DNA of 64,000 bases from Stentor roeselii (Eukaryota > Ciliophora > Heterotrichea > Heterotrichida > Stentoridae): positions 1 to 64,000 of the forward strand of contig RSEH01000117.1 in the NCBI GenBank assembly GCA_006503475.1, read 5' to 3'. Made by a program: the position numbers and the translations under genes. The notes beneath the pieces were generated by a model. That model ran no database searches and had not been told where the DNA came from. It saw only the letters and a list, made by a program, of their open reading frames with translations. Positions 33,601 through 43,900 of this stretch are shown in pieces; position 1 is the first letter of the stretch; each line of letters begins with the position of its first letter.

Positions 33601-36600
33601 CAATCAAAATCATTTTTCGGTTTAGATTTCAACTTCGAAGATCTAGAAAATTCTGATGAAAATATCATAAATATAGATGATGCAAGTCTAATCGAACTAA
33701 AAAATATTAAAATGGAGAGAATATCAACAACATTCTCCGCAGCTATTTCAATAACCCAAGGAAAAAATATCACTTTTAGTAATTTTTCAGTAAATTCTTT
33801 AAAAGCATTCGATTCAAAATCAGCTTTGATATTCATTGAAATGTCTTCAAGGTCAGAACAAGTGATAATATCAGATTTTAACCTAAATTCCATAAATAAT
33901 CATCACGGACAAGGCCTGGTTCTTTACTTAGACAGTGTAGCATCTACTTCCTACATTTCATTCTTCATCACAAAAATTTCCATTGAAAACTCTTCTTCAC
34001 TTGACAGTTTTTTTTACTTTTCCTCGAATTTAAACTTCGGAAAAAGTGACATCAATGCGATTTCAATAAAAAAATCAACATGTGAGAACAACGGACTGAT
34101 AACTGACTTGCATTACCAAGGACAACTCAAGATAAAAAATCTTTTAATAAGCGAAGTAAATGCTTTTGTGTGTAGTGTGCTTGGAAAGTACAGAGTAGAT
34201 TTAATTTTGCTAGAAATCACTGACTCAATCATCGAAAAATCAACTTGCAGCAGTGAAGCCTTGTCACTTGAAGGTAACAAAAAGTCCCAGATTAATTTAT
34301 CAAACATCACATTTAATGAAGTGAAGTCAGACTTAAATACAATCAGTGTAAATAAAGCAAATGTAAATTCATCTCAATTATTTATTTCAGATATTTCAAA
34401 AGGTTCTGTTTTGTTTTTAATAAATTCACAGTTTTACATGGCCAGCAGTTCTTTAACAAGGATTACAAAAGAGTCAGTTTTAATGATCGAATCTTACTTT
34501 GAATGCGATGACTGCATTTTTAATGAATTGGAAGAAACTGCTATAAGATGTTCCCAACAGAGTGCATTTAAAATATCTAACTCAATATTCAGAGATTCCG
34601 AATCAGAAAAATCTATCATCCTGCAAATGTCGAATGGAAAAATTGATACAATCTCAGTATTTGAAAGCTGTAAAATAATAAACTGTTCTTCAGATCAAAA
34701 CTTAATTTTAGTTGAAAACTCAAAAATATCCCTAATTGATACAATGATCAAAGAAAATCCAATGAAAAGCATAAGTTACTTGAAAATCTCGAACTCTCTT
34801 CTTAACGTGATTGATAGCTCAATAAAAAACATCAGTTCTACTTTCCTGGAAGCTTCAGTCAGCAGTACAGTGAACTACACAAACTCTTCATTTATTGGAA
34901 ACCTTTTGCTTTCTCAACAAAACTTATCATTAGAAGAAATGAGAGAATTTCTACAAAATCAAGACATTTCATTTGAAGGAGCAGCAGCAAGGTTGAAAGA
35001 CTCTTCAATCACAGTAACAGGTTGTTTTTTTTCTCATCTTTTCAGTAAAACAGGTTCAGTGATAAGCTCTGAGAGTTCACCAGTAACCTTCTCCTCATCA
35101 ACCATCACTTCTTGCGCAAGTTCACTTAATTTTTCATCGATAATCAAAGTCTTAGATGCGAATCTTTCTGTATTTTCCTCAAATTTCAGCAGTTCTTTGA
35201 CATCCTCAGCATTTCTACAAGTTATCGATAGTTCTTTAGTAGTGATATCAGAGAGTTCCTTCAGCAACAACCAGTACTGCAAAGGTGGAGCTGTGACTAT
35301 TTCAGGGAATCAAGATTCAAATACAACAATAAAAAACTCACAATTCATTGAAAACCAGGCAGAAGACTCAGGAGGTGGTCTTCACATTCTTGACACCAAC
35401 CTCTACATCTACTCTTCAATTTTTACTAAAAATTCAGCAAAAGTAAAAGGAGGCGGGATTTATTTTGAGTACAAAAAATGCTTGAATTGTGTTTTTCACA
35501 TTTACGATGGGACTGTCTTCAAAGAAAATTCTTGCACTGAGGGGTCTGGAGGTGCCATTAAATGGATGAATACAAAGCCAGTTGAACATGGAAAAGTCAT
35601 TTATTCCAAGAATTCTGCGAAGTATGGAAATGACCAGGCGGCTTATCCAGTTTCTTTGACTTCCAAGACAGGCAGAAAACTCGCTGACATCAACGGCTTT
35701 AAACCTGGAGACACAATGACAGACGCTATTGAGATATGCATGACTGATGTAAACGGAAACATTACAGATGATCAAGAGTTCAAAGATTTAACTGGCACCC
35801 TCTCTTCTAATTCAAATAATGTCACTATTTCAGGAACTTCTTCATTTCCTTTCATTGCTGGCTGCTTCAATATCACTGACTTTGTTCTAAAAGGAGAACC
35901 TGGAACTTCAATTAATTTACTTTTTTCTTGTCCTGATCTTAAAAAAATAGCGGAGTCGAATGGAAAAAGTCAAAATGAAACAATAAAATATGAGCTTGAA
36001 ATTTCAGTTGAATTCAGAGAATGCTCTCTTGGGGAAAAGGAACTGTCGAATGAATGTGTCAGTTGTGAATATGGGAAGTATTTAATACAACCAGCTGAAA
36101 CTTGCATCAACTGCCCCAATGGGGCTGAGTGTCTTGGAGGGTATCTTGTCTTGCCCAAGGCAGGGTACTGGAAAACTGATTATTTAAGTGATAATGTCTT
36201 GAAATGCCCAGTTGAAGAAGCGTGTCTTGGATCTCGTAATTTGACTAATGAATTAAAAACGGATGTGACAAAGGTTAATAATGAAATCACGGATTTCTCT
36301 GGAACTTGCAAAGATGGGTACTTTGGGCATCTCTGTGCTAGTTGTCTTGTCGGCTACTCCAAGTCAAGTGATGGAAAATGCTCGAAGTGCCCCAGTGGTG
36401 CGATAAATGCAATCATTTTAATATCAATCCTTTTCGGTATGAGTCTTATTTCAGTCATCATGGTGAAAAGTACATTAAAATCCGCATTCAGTACATCCAG
36501 TCTTCATTCGATATACATAAAAATCTTCACAAATTACTTACAAATAATATTCCTGACGACCCAATTTAACCTAGACTGGCCTGTATACGTGCTTCAACTT

Positions 36601-37758
36601 TTTTCAATACAAAAAGCAGCAGCTTCCTCATCTGACCAGCTATACTCAATAGATTGTTTTTTCAACGAGAACTCTAACTATTCAAAAGAAGATGTATATA
36701 AAATCAAGTTATTAATCGCTACTGCTCTTCCCTTATTCATCTGGTTAATTTCTTTTCTTGTATGGTTTTTTATAAGTCTTTTAAATGAAACTTACTCTTA
36801 TTTAAAGCGAGAGTTTTTTACAACAATGATAGTTTTGTTCTTTCTGATCCACCCGAATCTAATTAAAACTATTTTCTCATCATTTTCATGTAGAAGAATT
36901 GATAATATTGGCTTGTGGCTTGTTGATGAACTAGAAATTCAATGTTGGACTTCTTTTCATTCAAAGGTTTCATTGACCATATCATTTCCCAGTCTTGTAA
37001 TCTGGGGATTCACAGTTCCGTCCTGTGTTCTAATAACGATGATAAAAAGAAGACGTTATCTCAACAAAGACCAAAACAAAGTAATCTTCGGGTTTATCTA
37101 CAACGGCTTCAAGCAGTCTAAGTTTTACTGGGAATTCGTCATTCTTAACAGAAAAATCCTGATAATCGTGATTTCAGTCTTCATGTCGCAGGGCTCTACT
37201 ATGATCCAAGCCCTCACAGTCATCATTGTCTTGATTCTTTCGGTTTATCTGCAAGATAGTCAAAGACCTTTCAACTGCAAACAACTTAACTCGATGGAAG
37301 TCCAGGCATTGTTGACGGCTAGTGTCACGATTTATTGTGGAATGTTTTACTTATCTGGAGGTATTGATGAATTTGTTAAGACTTCTTTGTTTATCGCGAT
37401 TTTAACTGGAAATTTGTTCTTTTTGTGTTATTGGATTTATTATATGGTCAAAGCGGTTGTTGATATTTTTGTTGGAATTTTTCCTTATCTTAGGAAAATA
37501 TTTAAGAAAGGGGATTATTTTGATGAGGAACCTTTCAGAGAAATTATGAAAACTCAAGGTGTTTATGTGGATACCGTGAGTAATGAAAAGAAGTATACTT
37601 TTTTTAAGGGGAAAAATAAATCTTTGCAGAATATTCTTGAGGGAGTGAACAATATGCAAGAACTATTCAAAGAATCTCTAAAATATCGACACATGCTACA
37701 CTCAAAAAGAGATTCTGGGTCTTCAATCCATCTATATGAAGATAATTATTCAAAGTGA
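30652..37758 (+). CDS. LNR / beta-helix / Cys-rich polytopic surface protein (copy 1)
   Basis: 2368 aa in one frame. A signal peptide (MDIMIFLLLLGISEGSVFS) is followed by about residues 20-305 of Notch-type LNR repeats (for example LGDGNCDHECNSEDFEYDRG). The last repeat has F where the fifth Cys is expected. The region about 380-1700 consists of short repeating beta-strand units with N-I and S-F ladders (ITGLAVIHIESYPNIKIENF, SGGGLHILDTNLYIYSSIFT), as in right-handed beta-helix/pectin-lyase folds. A Cys-rich module (about 1785-1915; CPNGAECLGGYLVLPKAGYW and GYFGHLCASCLVGYSKSS) precedes at least seven hydrophobic segments (about 1917-2275). A basic cytosolic tail ends the protein. This architecture is known from large ciliate and oomycete membrane proteins. 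The membrane part is distantly TRP-like at most, so channel activity is only a possibility. Tandem paralog downstream. Confidence 0.87.
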   Translation: MDIMIFLLLLGISEGSVFSHENSKCLSIYKGDLICDIGCMNYENSFDSPKDMSLSVFELFNASDCYFNCTAGNCNYANLLAEYKNGDCDGKCNTKECGWVLGKCGFCEAGCTEAMLKNSKLDPRCDTDSCFFDNNQGGWCAKDCKYEDLTSEVKVSACNNKNCSYQNGKFLEPVPNCKCNKLQMENGICDEECDNQECNYDGQECICAEKCTTVELYSGNCDTSSPCFKKSCNFMGCQSESKCQPYMLGDGNCDHECNSEDFEYDRGDCQCAKNCPMMFADGKWTGTAKPCQDECMVESCMFSTYNCDDTYKLEIAVLTTLLYKSYDKTYTIKYTDECSFEILKNFTKNNKCDSKHPCNVKEFLFCRGFSENNEMYCDRYGESGCLINSKYNYTRRNSINYPDLAKLYSTVNQNINDIFNAGFYWTKEGSFNKNSPLTFEIQPNDTHDLYFAFVNSIAPYVKIIVKSGDHDYKQPINPDYISRKIDEKRPLSYGLNDLTQYELTIEGEGEIKPNIYIEKDVLFDTEFLKFNLKNINFNGKKILNSSCTDESCEYCWAVIEQSNGKFRNDKYIEVDNKPYCTDINDIIFKLKEVAFSISDCKFSNFRHQPDAFIETTSTLTIKNTIFEKIQPKSQKSIISIKCEKNNCEDKALTMENVTITDLNYGYEHTSKVNQGYFLIAENIGDILLQKLHFSYGMSISCSDCYGSKVMLFKKIQGSITIKDSTFENLYLQELIRVTTSELLYNKIFEYDMYGYKRVLNMIHLNINNCNFTNIYSQDGLITYEMANIKHNINMNNLRFESIVTMKKGILFIKSSNTPTQNECEGGRKSYVNLAYNRTFELEKPLFIKISNCFLNSIITGLAVIHIESYPNIKIENFNLDYARTPTKSDPYEFSIKNFKKANKYLSMFPSSSLFENSELESIFYLHNINYAIFSNLNIKNISSVSTTFSIIYANIVKNNITITTYSLADIKTNSTMAIAAELIQSKSFFGLDFNFEDLENSDENIINIDDASLIELKNIKMERISTTFSAAISITQGKNITFSNFSVNSLKAFDSKSALIFIEMSSRSEQVIISDFNLNSINNHHGQGLVLYLDSVASTSYISFFITKISIENSSSLDSFFYFSSNLNFGKSDINAISIKKSTCENNGLITDLHYQGQLKIKNLLISEVNAFVCSVLGKYRVDLILLEITDSIIEKSTCSSEALSLEGNKKSQINLSNITFNEVKSDLNTISVNKANVNSSQLFISDISKGSVLFLINSQFYMASSSLTRITKESVLMIESYFECDDCIFNELEETAIRCSQQSAFKISNSIFRDSESEKSIILQMSNGKIDTISVFESCKIINCSSDQNLILVENSKISLIDTMIKENPMKSISYLKISNSLLNVIDSSIKNISSTFLEASVSSTVNYTNSSFIGNLLLSQQNLSLEEMREFLQNQDISFEGAAARLKDSSITVTGCFFSHLFSKTGSVISSESSPVTFSSSTITSCASSLNFSSIIKVLDANLSVFSSNFSSSLTSSAFLQVIDSSLVVISESSFSNNQYCKGGAVTISGNQDSNTTIKNSQFIENQAEDSGGGLHILDTNLYIYSSIFTKNSAKVKGGGIYFEYKKCLNCVFHIYDGTVFKENSCTEGSGGAIKWMNTKPVEHGKVIYSKNSAKYGNDQAAYPVSLTSKTGRKLADINGFKPGDTMTDAIEICMTDVNGNITDDQEFKDLTGTLSSNSNNVTISGTSSFPFIAGCFNITDFVLKGEPGTSINLLFSCPDLKKIAESNGKSQNETIKYELEISVEFRECSLGEKELSNECVSCEYGKYLIQPAETCINCPNGAECLGGYLVLPKAGYWKTDYLSDNVLKCPVEEACLGSRNLTNELKTDVTKVNNEITDFSGTCKDGYFGHLCASCLVGYSKSSDGKCSKCPSGAINAIILISILFGMSLISVIMVKSTLKSAFSTSSLHSIYIKIFTNYLQIIFLTTQFNLDWPVYVLQLFSIQKAAASSSDQLYSIDCFFNENSNYSKEDVYKIKLLIATALPLFIWLISFLVWFFISLLNETYSYLKREFFTTMIVLFFLIHPNLIKTIFSSFSCRRIDNIGLWLVDELEIQCWTSFHSKVSLTISFPSLVIWGFTVPSCVLITMIKRRRYLNKDQNKVIFGFIYNGFKQSKFYWEFVILNRKILIIVISVFMSQGSTMIQALTVIIVLILSVYLQDSQRPFNCKQLNSMEVQALLTASVTIYCGMFYLSGGIDEFVKTSLFIAILTGNLFFLCYWIYYMVKAVVDIFVGIFPYLRKIFKKGDYFDEEPFREIMKTQGVYVDTVSNEKKYTFFKGKNKSLQNILEGVNNMQELFKESLKYRHMLHSKRDSGSSIHLYEDNYSK

Positions 37759-37939
37759 TTAAACATCCCTAATAATTCTACCCAAATCTCCCTAATCCAA
37801 AAAATCCTCAATTACCACCTTCATTCCCCCACCTAAAATCAAACCAAAAAAAAGCCCAACCCCTTAAACCCTCCCTAATTCAACCCTAAGTCTAAAATAA
37901 TCCATTTCAAAGTCTTCGAAAAATCTTAGCCTATAAAAA

Positions 37940-40900
37940 ATGCTTCTGATATTATTTCCCTTAAAAGCATTTTCCGTCTTTCTTCATGATAACCTTTACT
38001 GCCCTCAAGACTTCAGAGGTGACGGGATCTGCGACAGGGGCTGCATGACAAAAGACAGTTTTTTCGATACTTCGAAAGACTCTTGGAACGAAAAGTTAAT
38101 CTTCCAGTCAGACTGCATATCAGATTGTTTAAAGAAAAACTGCACAATGGACTTGCTAGAGAACAATAAATGTGACTCTGAATGCAATAACTGGGAATGT
38201 GGCTGGGATAACCAAAAATGCGGATTTTGTGCAGAAGGATGCTTTTCGGAATTATTGGAAAATAATGTCATGGATTCAGTTTGTAACTCTCAGTATTGCT
38301 TTTATGATAACGGAAAAGGAGGATGGTGTGCTTCTGGATGTTTTTATGGTGATTTGAATTCCTCTGAATTTAAAGATCAGTGCAATGTGACTCAGTGCTC
38401 GTATCAGAATGGACTGGGACTTAAAGATTTAAGTGAATGCTCTGATGGATGCACTTTGAATATGCTGAGCAACTCGTATTGTGATGAAGAATGTAATAAT
38501 CAGAAATGTGGCTGGGATAATAAAACATGTCTGTGCTCTGATAATTGTACTACTATGTTGATGGCGGATTATCAATGTACTGCTGGTAGTTATTGTCTTA
38601 ATGAGAATTGTGAGTACCTTGATTATGCCTGCCCAGTCTGTGCTGAAAACTGTTTACAAAGCAGTCTCGGAGATGGTACCTGCGATGAAGCATGCAACAC
38701 AGAAAGTTGTGACTACGATAGAGGTGACTGCGGATGTGCCCCAGGATGCAATTCTTCTTTTTCCAATGGACAATGGAACTTTGTTGGTCAATGTTCACTC
38801 GCCTGCCTAGTAGAGTCCTGCATGTTCAACTACGGTGCATGCAATGATACTTTCCTTCAAGAATTTGCAATGACCTATGCATTGGCAAATGCGAATTACA
38901 ACAGTCCATTTTCAATAACTTATACAAATACATGCACTTTAGAAATGATGAAAAATTTCAGCTCCACAAACAAATGCAGTGATTTGAGTGGTTGTGATAA
39001 GGAAGAATTTTTGTATTGCAATGGATATTCTAACTCACCCATTCCGAATTGTTTGAAATCTTATGACATGAAATGTTTAGTTGAATCAGGGGGTACTTAT
39101 TTCAGGAATGAAAAAATTGACTTGGCACCTCCTGGAAAGCAAAATGCGAAATTATTGTATCAGGCTATTGGAACTTTGAGAAATTTTCCGAGGATTAATG
39201 CGAATATTTATTGGGTGAAGGAAGGAAGCTATAATAGGAAGTTTCCGAATGTTGTTAATGTTACTGAAAATAATGGTTTTTATGATGCTTTAGCACTCAC
39301 GGTTTCTCCTTTTAATTTGATTTATATAAAGCCAGGAACATTTAATTTTAGCAGTTCAACATATAGTTTCTTTTATGCTGATAGTACTGATCCGCTTTTG
39401 AAATCGAGTAGCAACATCCCTCAGTATGAACTACAAATAATAGGCGAAGGAAACGAAAGGCCAACAATCCAATTCATGGAAGATCTTACAATAGGAGGTT
39501 CATTCAAAATACTAATAATAACAAACATAAAATTTACAGGAAAATACTTAATCAGCAATACATGTAATAGTGACCTATGTTATTACTGTCCAGAAATAAT
39601 CAGCGTGGGTACCGACATGAAGATGAGTGACAAAAATATAATGCTATCAACGAAAGATCTAGAATCATACGGGACGAACTGCGCAGGGAATCAATCTTAC
39701 ATTCCATTTGATTTTAAAAATAAAGTCTTGATTTCAAATGTAAATTTCGAGAATTTCCAGAGCCAAACTAAAAACCTGATCAAATCAAATGACAGCCTCA
39801 CAATCACTGACTCAATATTCAACAAAGTCCAGCCCATGGATGAAAATCCGTTGATTTTTATTGAATCTACTTCTGAATCATACTTTAATGTTTCTTTAAC
39901 TATTGAAAACACTCAAGTCATCGATTTTAATTATGGATATGAACATATCGAAGATATGCAACAAGGCTACTTCTTAAAAGCTGTGAAAATCGGAGATGTT
40001 TTGTTGAAAAATGTTGATTTTCAGTTTTGTATGTCGATTTCTTGCATAGAATGCAGTGATACAAGCTTAATTTACTTTCAAAGTATTGAAGGCGAGATCT
40101 CAATTCAAGAATGCACTTTTAAAAATATGTATGTGGATAACTTGATTACTGTGAATGTAGAGAACTTGAATTACAATTCTGAGTCCTACGATGTTTATGG
40201 AATACGGAAACAACTTAACCAGATGCATTTTAGAATTTCTGACTGCGAGTTTAAAAATATTTATGCCCAAGGCGGATTTATCGCTTATTTTATGGGAAGT
40301 ACTAAACATAACATCCTGGTCAAAAACTGCTACTTTCAAAATATAGCGGCTATGGAAAACGGGATTTTTTTTATTAAAAGTACGAGTGATATTACAAATA
40401 CTGACTCTGAAGGAGAATGGTCTTACAAGGTCATCGATGGGACTAGAAAAATGGTTTTTGACCCTCCAAGAACTTGTGTATTGAATAATGTCACAATGGA
40501 AGATATGAGCGTAGGAAGCATTTTTTTTTATTTTTCAATGTACCCGAACATCCAGATCAAATCATTAACAGTGAAGTCCATTCGAGAGCCACTAGTTTCA
40601 GATCCTTATACCTTCTCAATTAAATACTTTTCATCAGAAAAAAAGTATTTATCTACTTCTCCAATAAGTTCTTTAATTCCAATAAATGAGATTATTTCTG
40701 TTATCTCATTCACTTATATTAACTATGCACTTCTAGAAACACTTTCATTTAAAAATATTTCATCAAGTTCTCTGGACTTCTCATCGATTCTCGTGATGAA
40801 TTTATACTCAAACATTACTATAAACGGATACAAATTATCGACAATTACTGTAAAGTCTCGACTTGCAGCAGCCTTTTCATGTGACTCAGTTCCAAATGTG

Positions 40901-43900
40901 ATAGCTTCGAACATCGAGGTATATCAAGTAAACAACAAGTATTTAGGCCTGATTTCATTTGACCAAACCACGAATATCACTCTTTCTGGCGTGACTTTCA
41001 AGGAATCAAGCTCGAATTTTTCAGCTGCAATAAAGATAAACGAGGCGAATAAGATAGAAATCGATGAAGTCAGTGCTTTTTCTTTTAATTCTTATGATTC
41101 AAAAGGAACTCTTATGAATATCAAACTTGGAGCTGAGCCGAAGTCAGTTGTTTTGAATGAAATTTTAATAGAAAACTCGAATAGTCTCCATGGTCAAGGG
41201 TTGGTCTTGTATCTTGATTGTCTTACCTCAGTTTCAAGCTTTATCATGAATCTTTCCAACTTGCAAGTTATCAAAAGTAAGTCGAAAGACTCTTTGATCT
41301 ACTTAGCTTCAAATCTTTACCTTAAACAAGGAAATATTGAAAACTTTTATGTTTCTTCATCGACTATCATAAATGGGGCACTTATTTCAGATGTGCATAA
41401 TTTAGGAACTCTTACTATCACCAACTTGACATCTGTTAATAATACTGCATTTTTAGGTGCAGTTTATGGAAGTTATAGAAATGATGGGGTTTTACTTGAG
41501 ATTATTGATTCCGTAATAATGGATTCTATATGTACCAGTGAAGTTCTACTGTTAGAAGGGAACAGTAATTCAACTATCAATGTGAATAATTTGATTATTT
41601 CTAATACTTCGTCAACTGCAAATATAATTTCATTAGACAAAGTGATTTTCAGAGGAAATAACTTGGTTGAGAAAAACATTAAAAGAGGCATCGGCATATT
41701 CGTGACCATGGCTAGCCTTGAACTGACTAATAGTTCCTTTTACTCTATTTCAACAACAGTGATTTTTTCAATGAAATCGACATTTTCATGTGATTCATGC
41801 AATTTTGAAAAAGTCACCAATTCCATATTCAGCTTTTACCAAGAAACTATTTTTGACATAAAAAACTCGAACTTCCTTAACTGTATTATCAGTGATTTTA
41901 ATATGATCTATGCAATAAGTACGAAAATCAAATCGAATTTCACGAATTGCCTTTTTCAAGATAATATTTTAAATAAAGAGCTGATGCTACTTGAAACTTC
42001 AAAGATAGATATAGAACAATCTCAATTTAAAAATAATCAACTGACTGATGCTTCTTGTATCAAAGTCACATCAGGTACCCTTGAGGTTACTTCTTCATTT
42101 TTCAAGAACCAAACAAATTCCTATATTTCTGCCACCCTTCAATCGAAAATTAATGTAACAAGTTCTCAATTTTCAGGACTTGAAGAAGTTTATGAAGAGT
42201 TAACAGATAACTATGAAATTAATTCACAATTACTTAATGAGAAATCAATTTCTTTCGTTGGTGGAGCTATATATGTTAAAGAATCTGAATTAGTTGTGGA
42301 TAGCTCAGATTTTTTCTATCTTTTCAGCAAGTCAGGAGGAGCGATTTATTCTGATGATTCAATAGTAACACTCAATAATTCTAACTTTTTTAATTGCTCA
42401 ACATCAACACTGGAAACTTCAGGAATAGTTTATTTAAATCAAGGAAACTTAACAGTGGAAAATTCCTCCTTCTCAGATTCTTTGACTCAAACAAGCCTAA
42501 TTTATGGACTGGAATTAAAACAAGTTAAGATATATTCATCAGAGTTCAAAAACAATTACAATACATATGGTGGAGCCATTTTTGCTGAAAGTGAAGAAAA
42601 CTATCCATTTATCTTAAAAGATTCAATATTTTGTAATAATTCCGCATCTGGAGAGGGAGGTGCAATATCTATACAAAACTTTGAATTCACCATTTCAAAC
42701 TGCTCCTTTCTCAACAACCAGGCCAAATCAAAAGGTGGAGCATTATATCTAGACACAAAGCAATGCAAAGATTGCATTGTCACTTTCATTTCCCCCTCCA
42801 CATTTTCATTCAATTCATGTCCAAACTGTTCAGGAGGAGCTATTTATTGGCCAGACGAAGAGCCAGTGAACCTAACCTTAAATATTTTCCAGAACAATTC
42901 AGCGAGATACGGTCCGGACCAAGCTTCAGTTCCTACAAACATCCAGTTCTTCGACTCTCGACGTTTGACAGAACTTGAAAACTTCAAACCCGGAGGAAAT
43001 TTTTCAGGAAGTTTCTTGATTTGCCTTTACGACTCTTATGACCAAATTGTGGATGATGTAGACTATGATTCTTATACTGGAGTTTACAAATCTTATGATG
43101 GAACAACTGTCTCAGGATCTGATGCTTCTTTAAAAGATGGTTGCTTCAATATTACAGGGTTTATTGTAAAAGGAACACCTGGAGGCACAGGAAATGTTTA
43201 TTTCGAGGTTCCACAACTGAATGACAATAAAAATATGAAGGGTGGTGATGAAAGTACCGGAGAGGTGAAAAATTCTTTGAATTTTTCAGTCAGTTTTAGG
43301 AATTGCACTTATGGAGAAAAAAGGTCGGAAAATGAATGTAGTACTTGTGATAAGGGGAAGTATCTGATTGAAAATGCGGAAATTTGTAAAAGTTGCCCTT
43401 CAGGTGCTGGATGTCTAGGGGGGTACCTGGTGCTACCTACGGCAGGGTACTGGAAGCTGAACATGTATTCCTCTGACATCTTGGCCTGCCCCGTGACTAG
43501 CGCCTGTCTCGGTTCAGCGACTTTGAAACTAAACGATACTCTTATAGACGCTGGGCTGGTCGACTCAGACGTTGACTTCACAGGTACCTGCGCCAAAGGC
43601 TACACCGGCCATTTATGCGCGAGTTGCGAACTAGGTTACTCCAAGTCAACAAGTGGAGAATGCACAAAGTGTCCAAGTTCCACAATAAACTCTCTGATAA
43701 TCACATCAATTCTAATCCTAATGCTGATAATTTCCTACATCATGGTGACGAGCACATTAAAATCAGCATTCAGTGCCAAGAGTTTACATTCAATTTACAT
43801 AAAAATCTTCACCAACTATCTTCAGATCATCTTCTTGACGACTCAGTTCAACCTAAACTGGCCGACATATGTGATGACTTTTTTTAACATGCAAAAAACA

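Noticed and set aside
37850-37910. CCCTAA-like strings between the LNR genes, possible internal telomere sequence
   Set aside because: Scattered C-rich words (CCCTCCCTAA, ACCCTAAG) without tandem periodicity; probably composition of a short intergenic gap.
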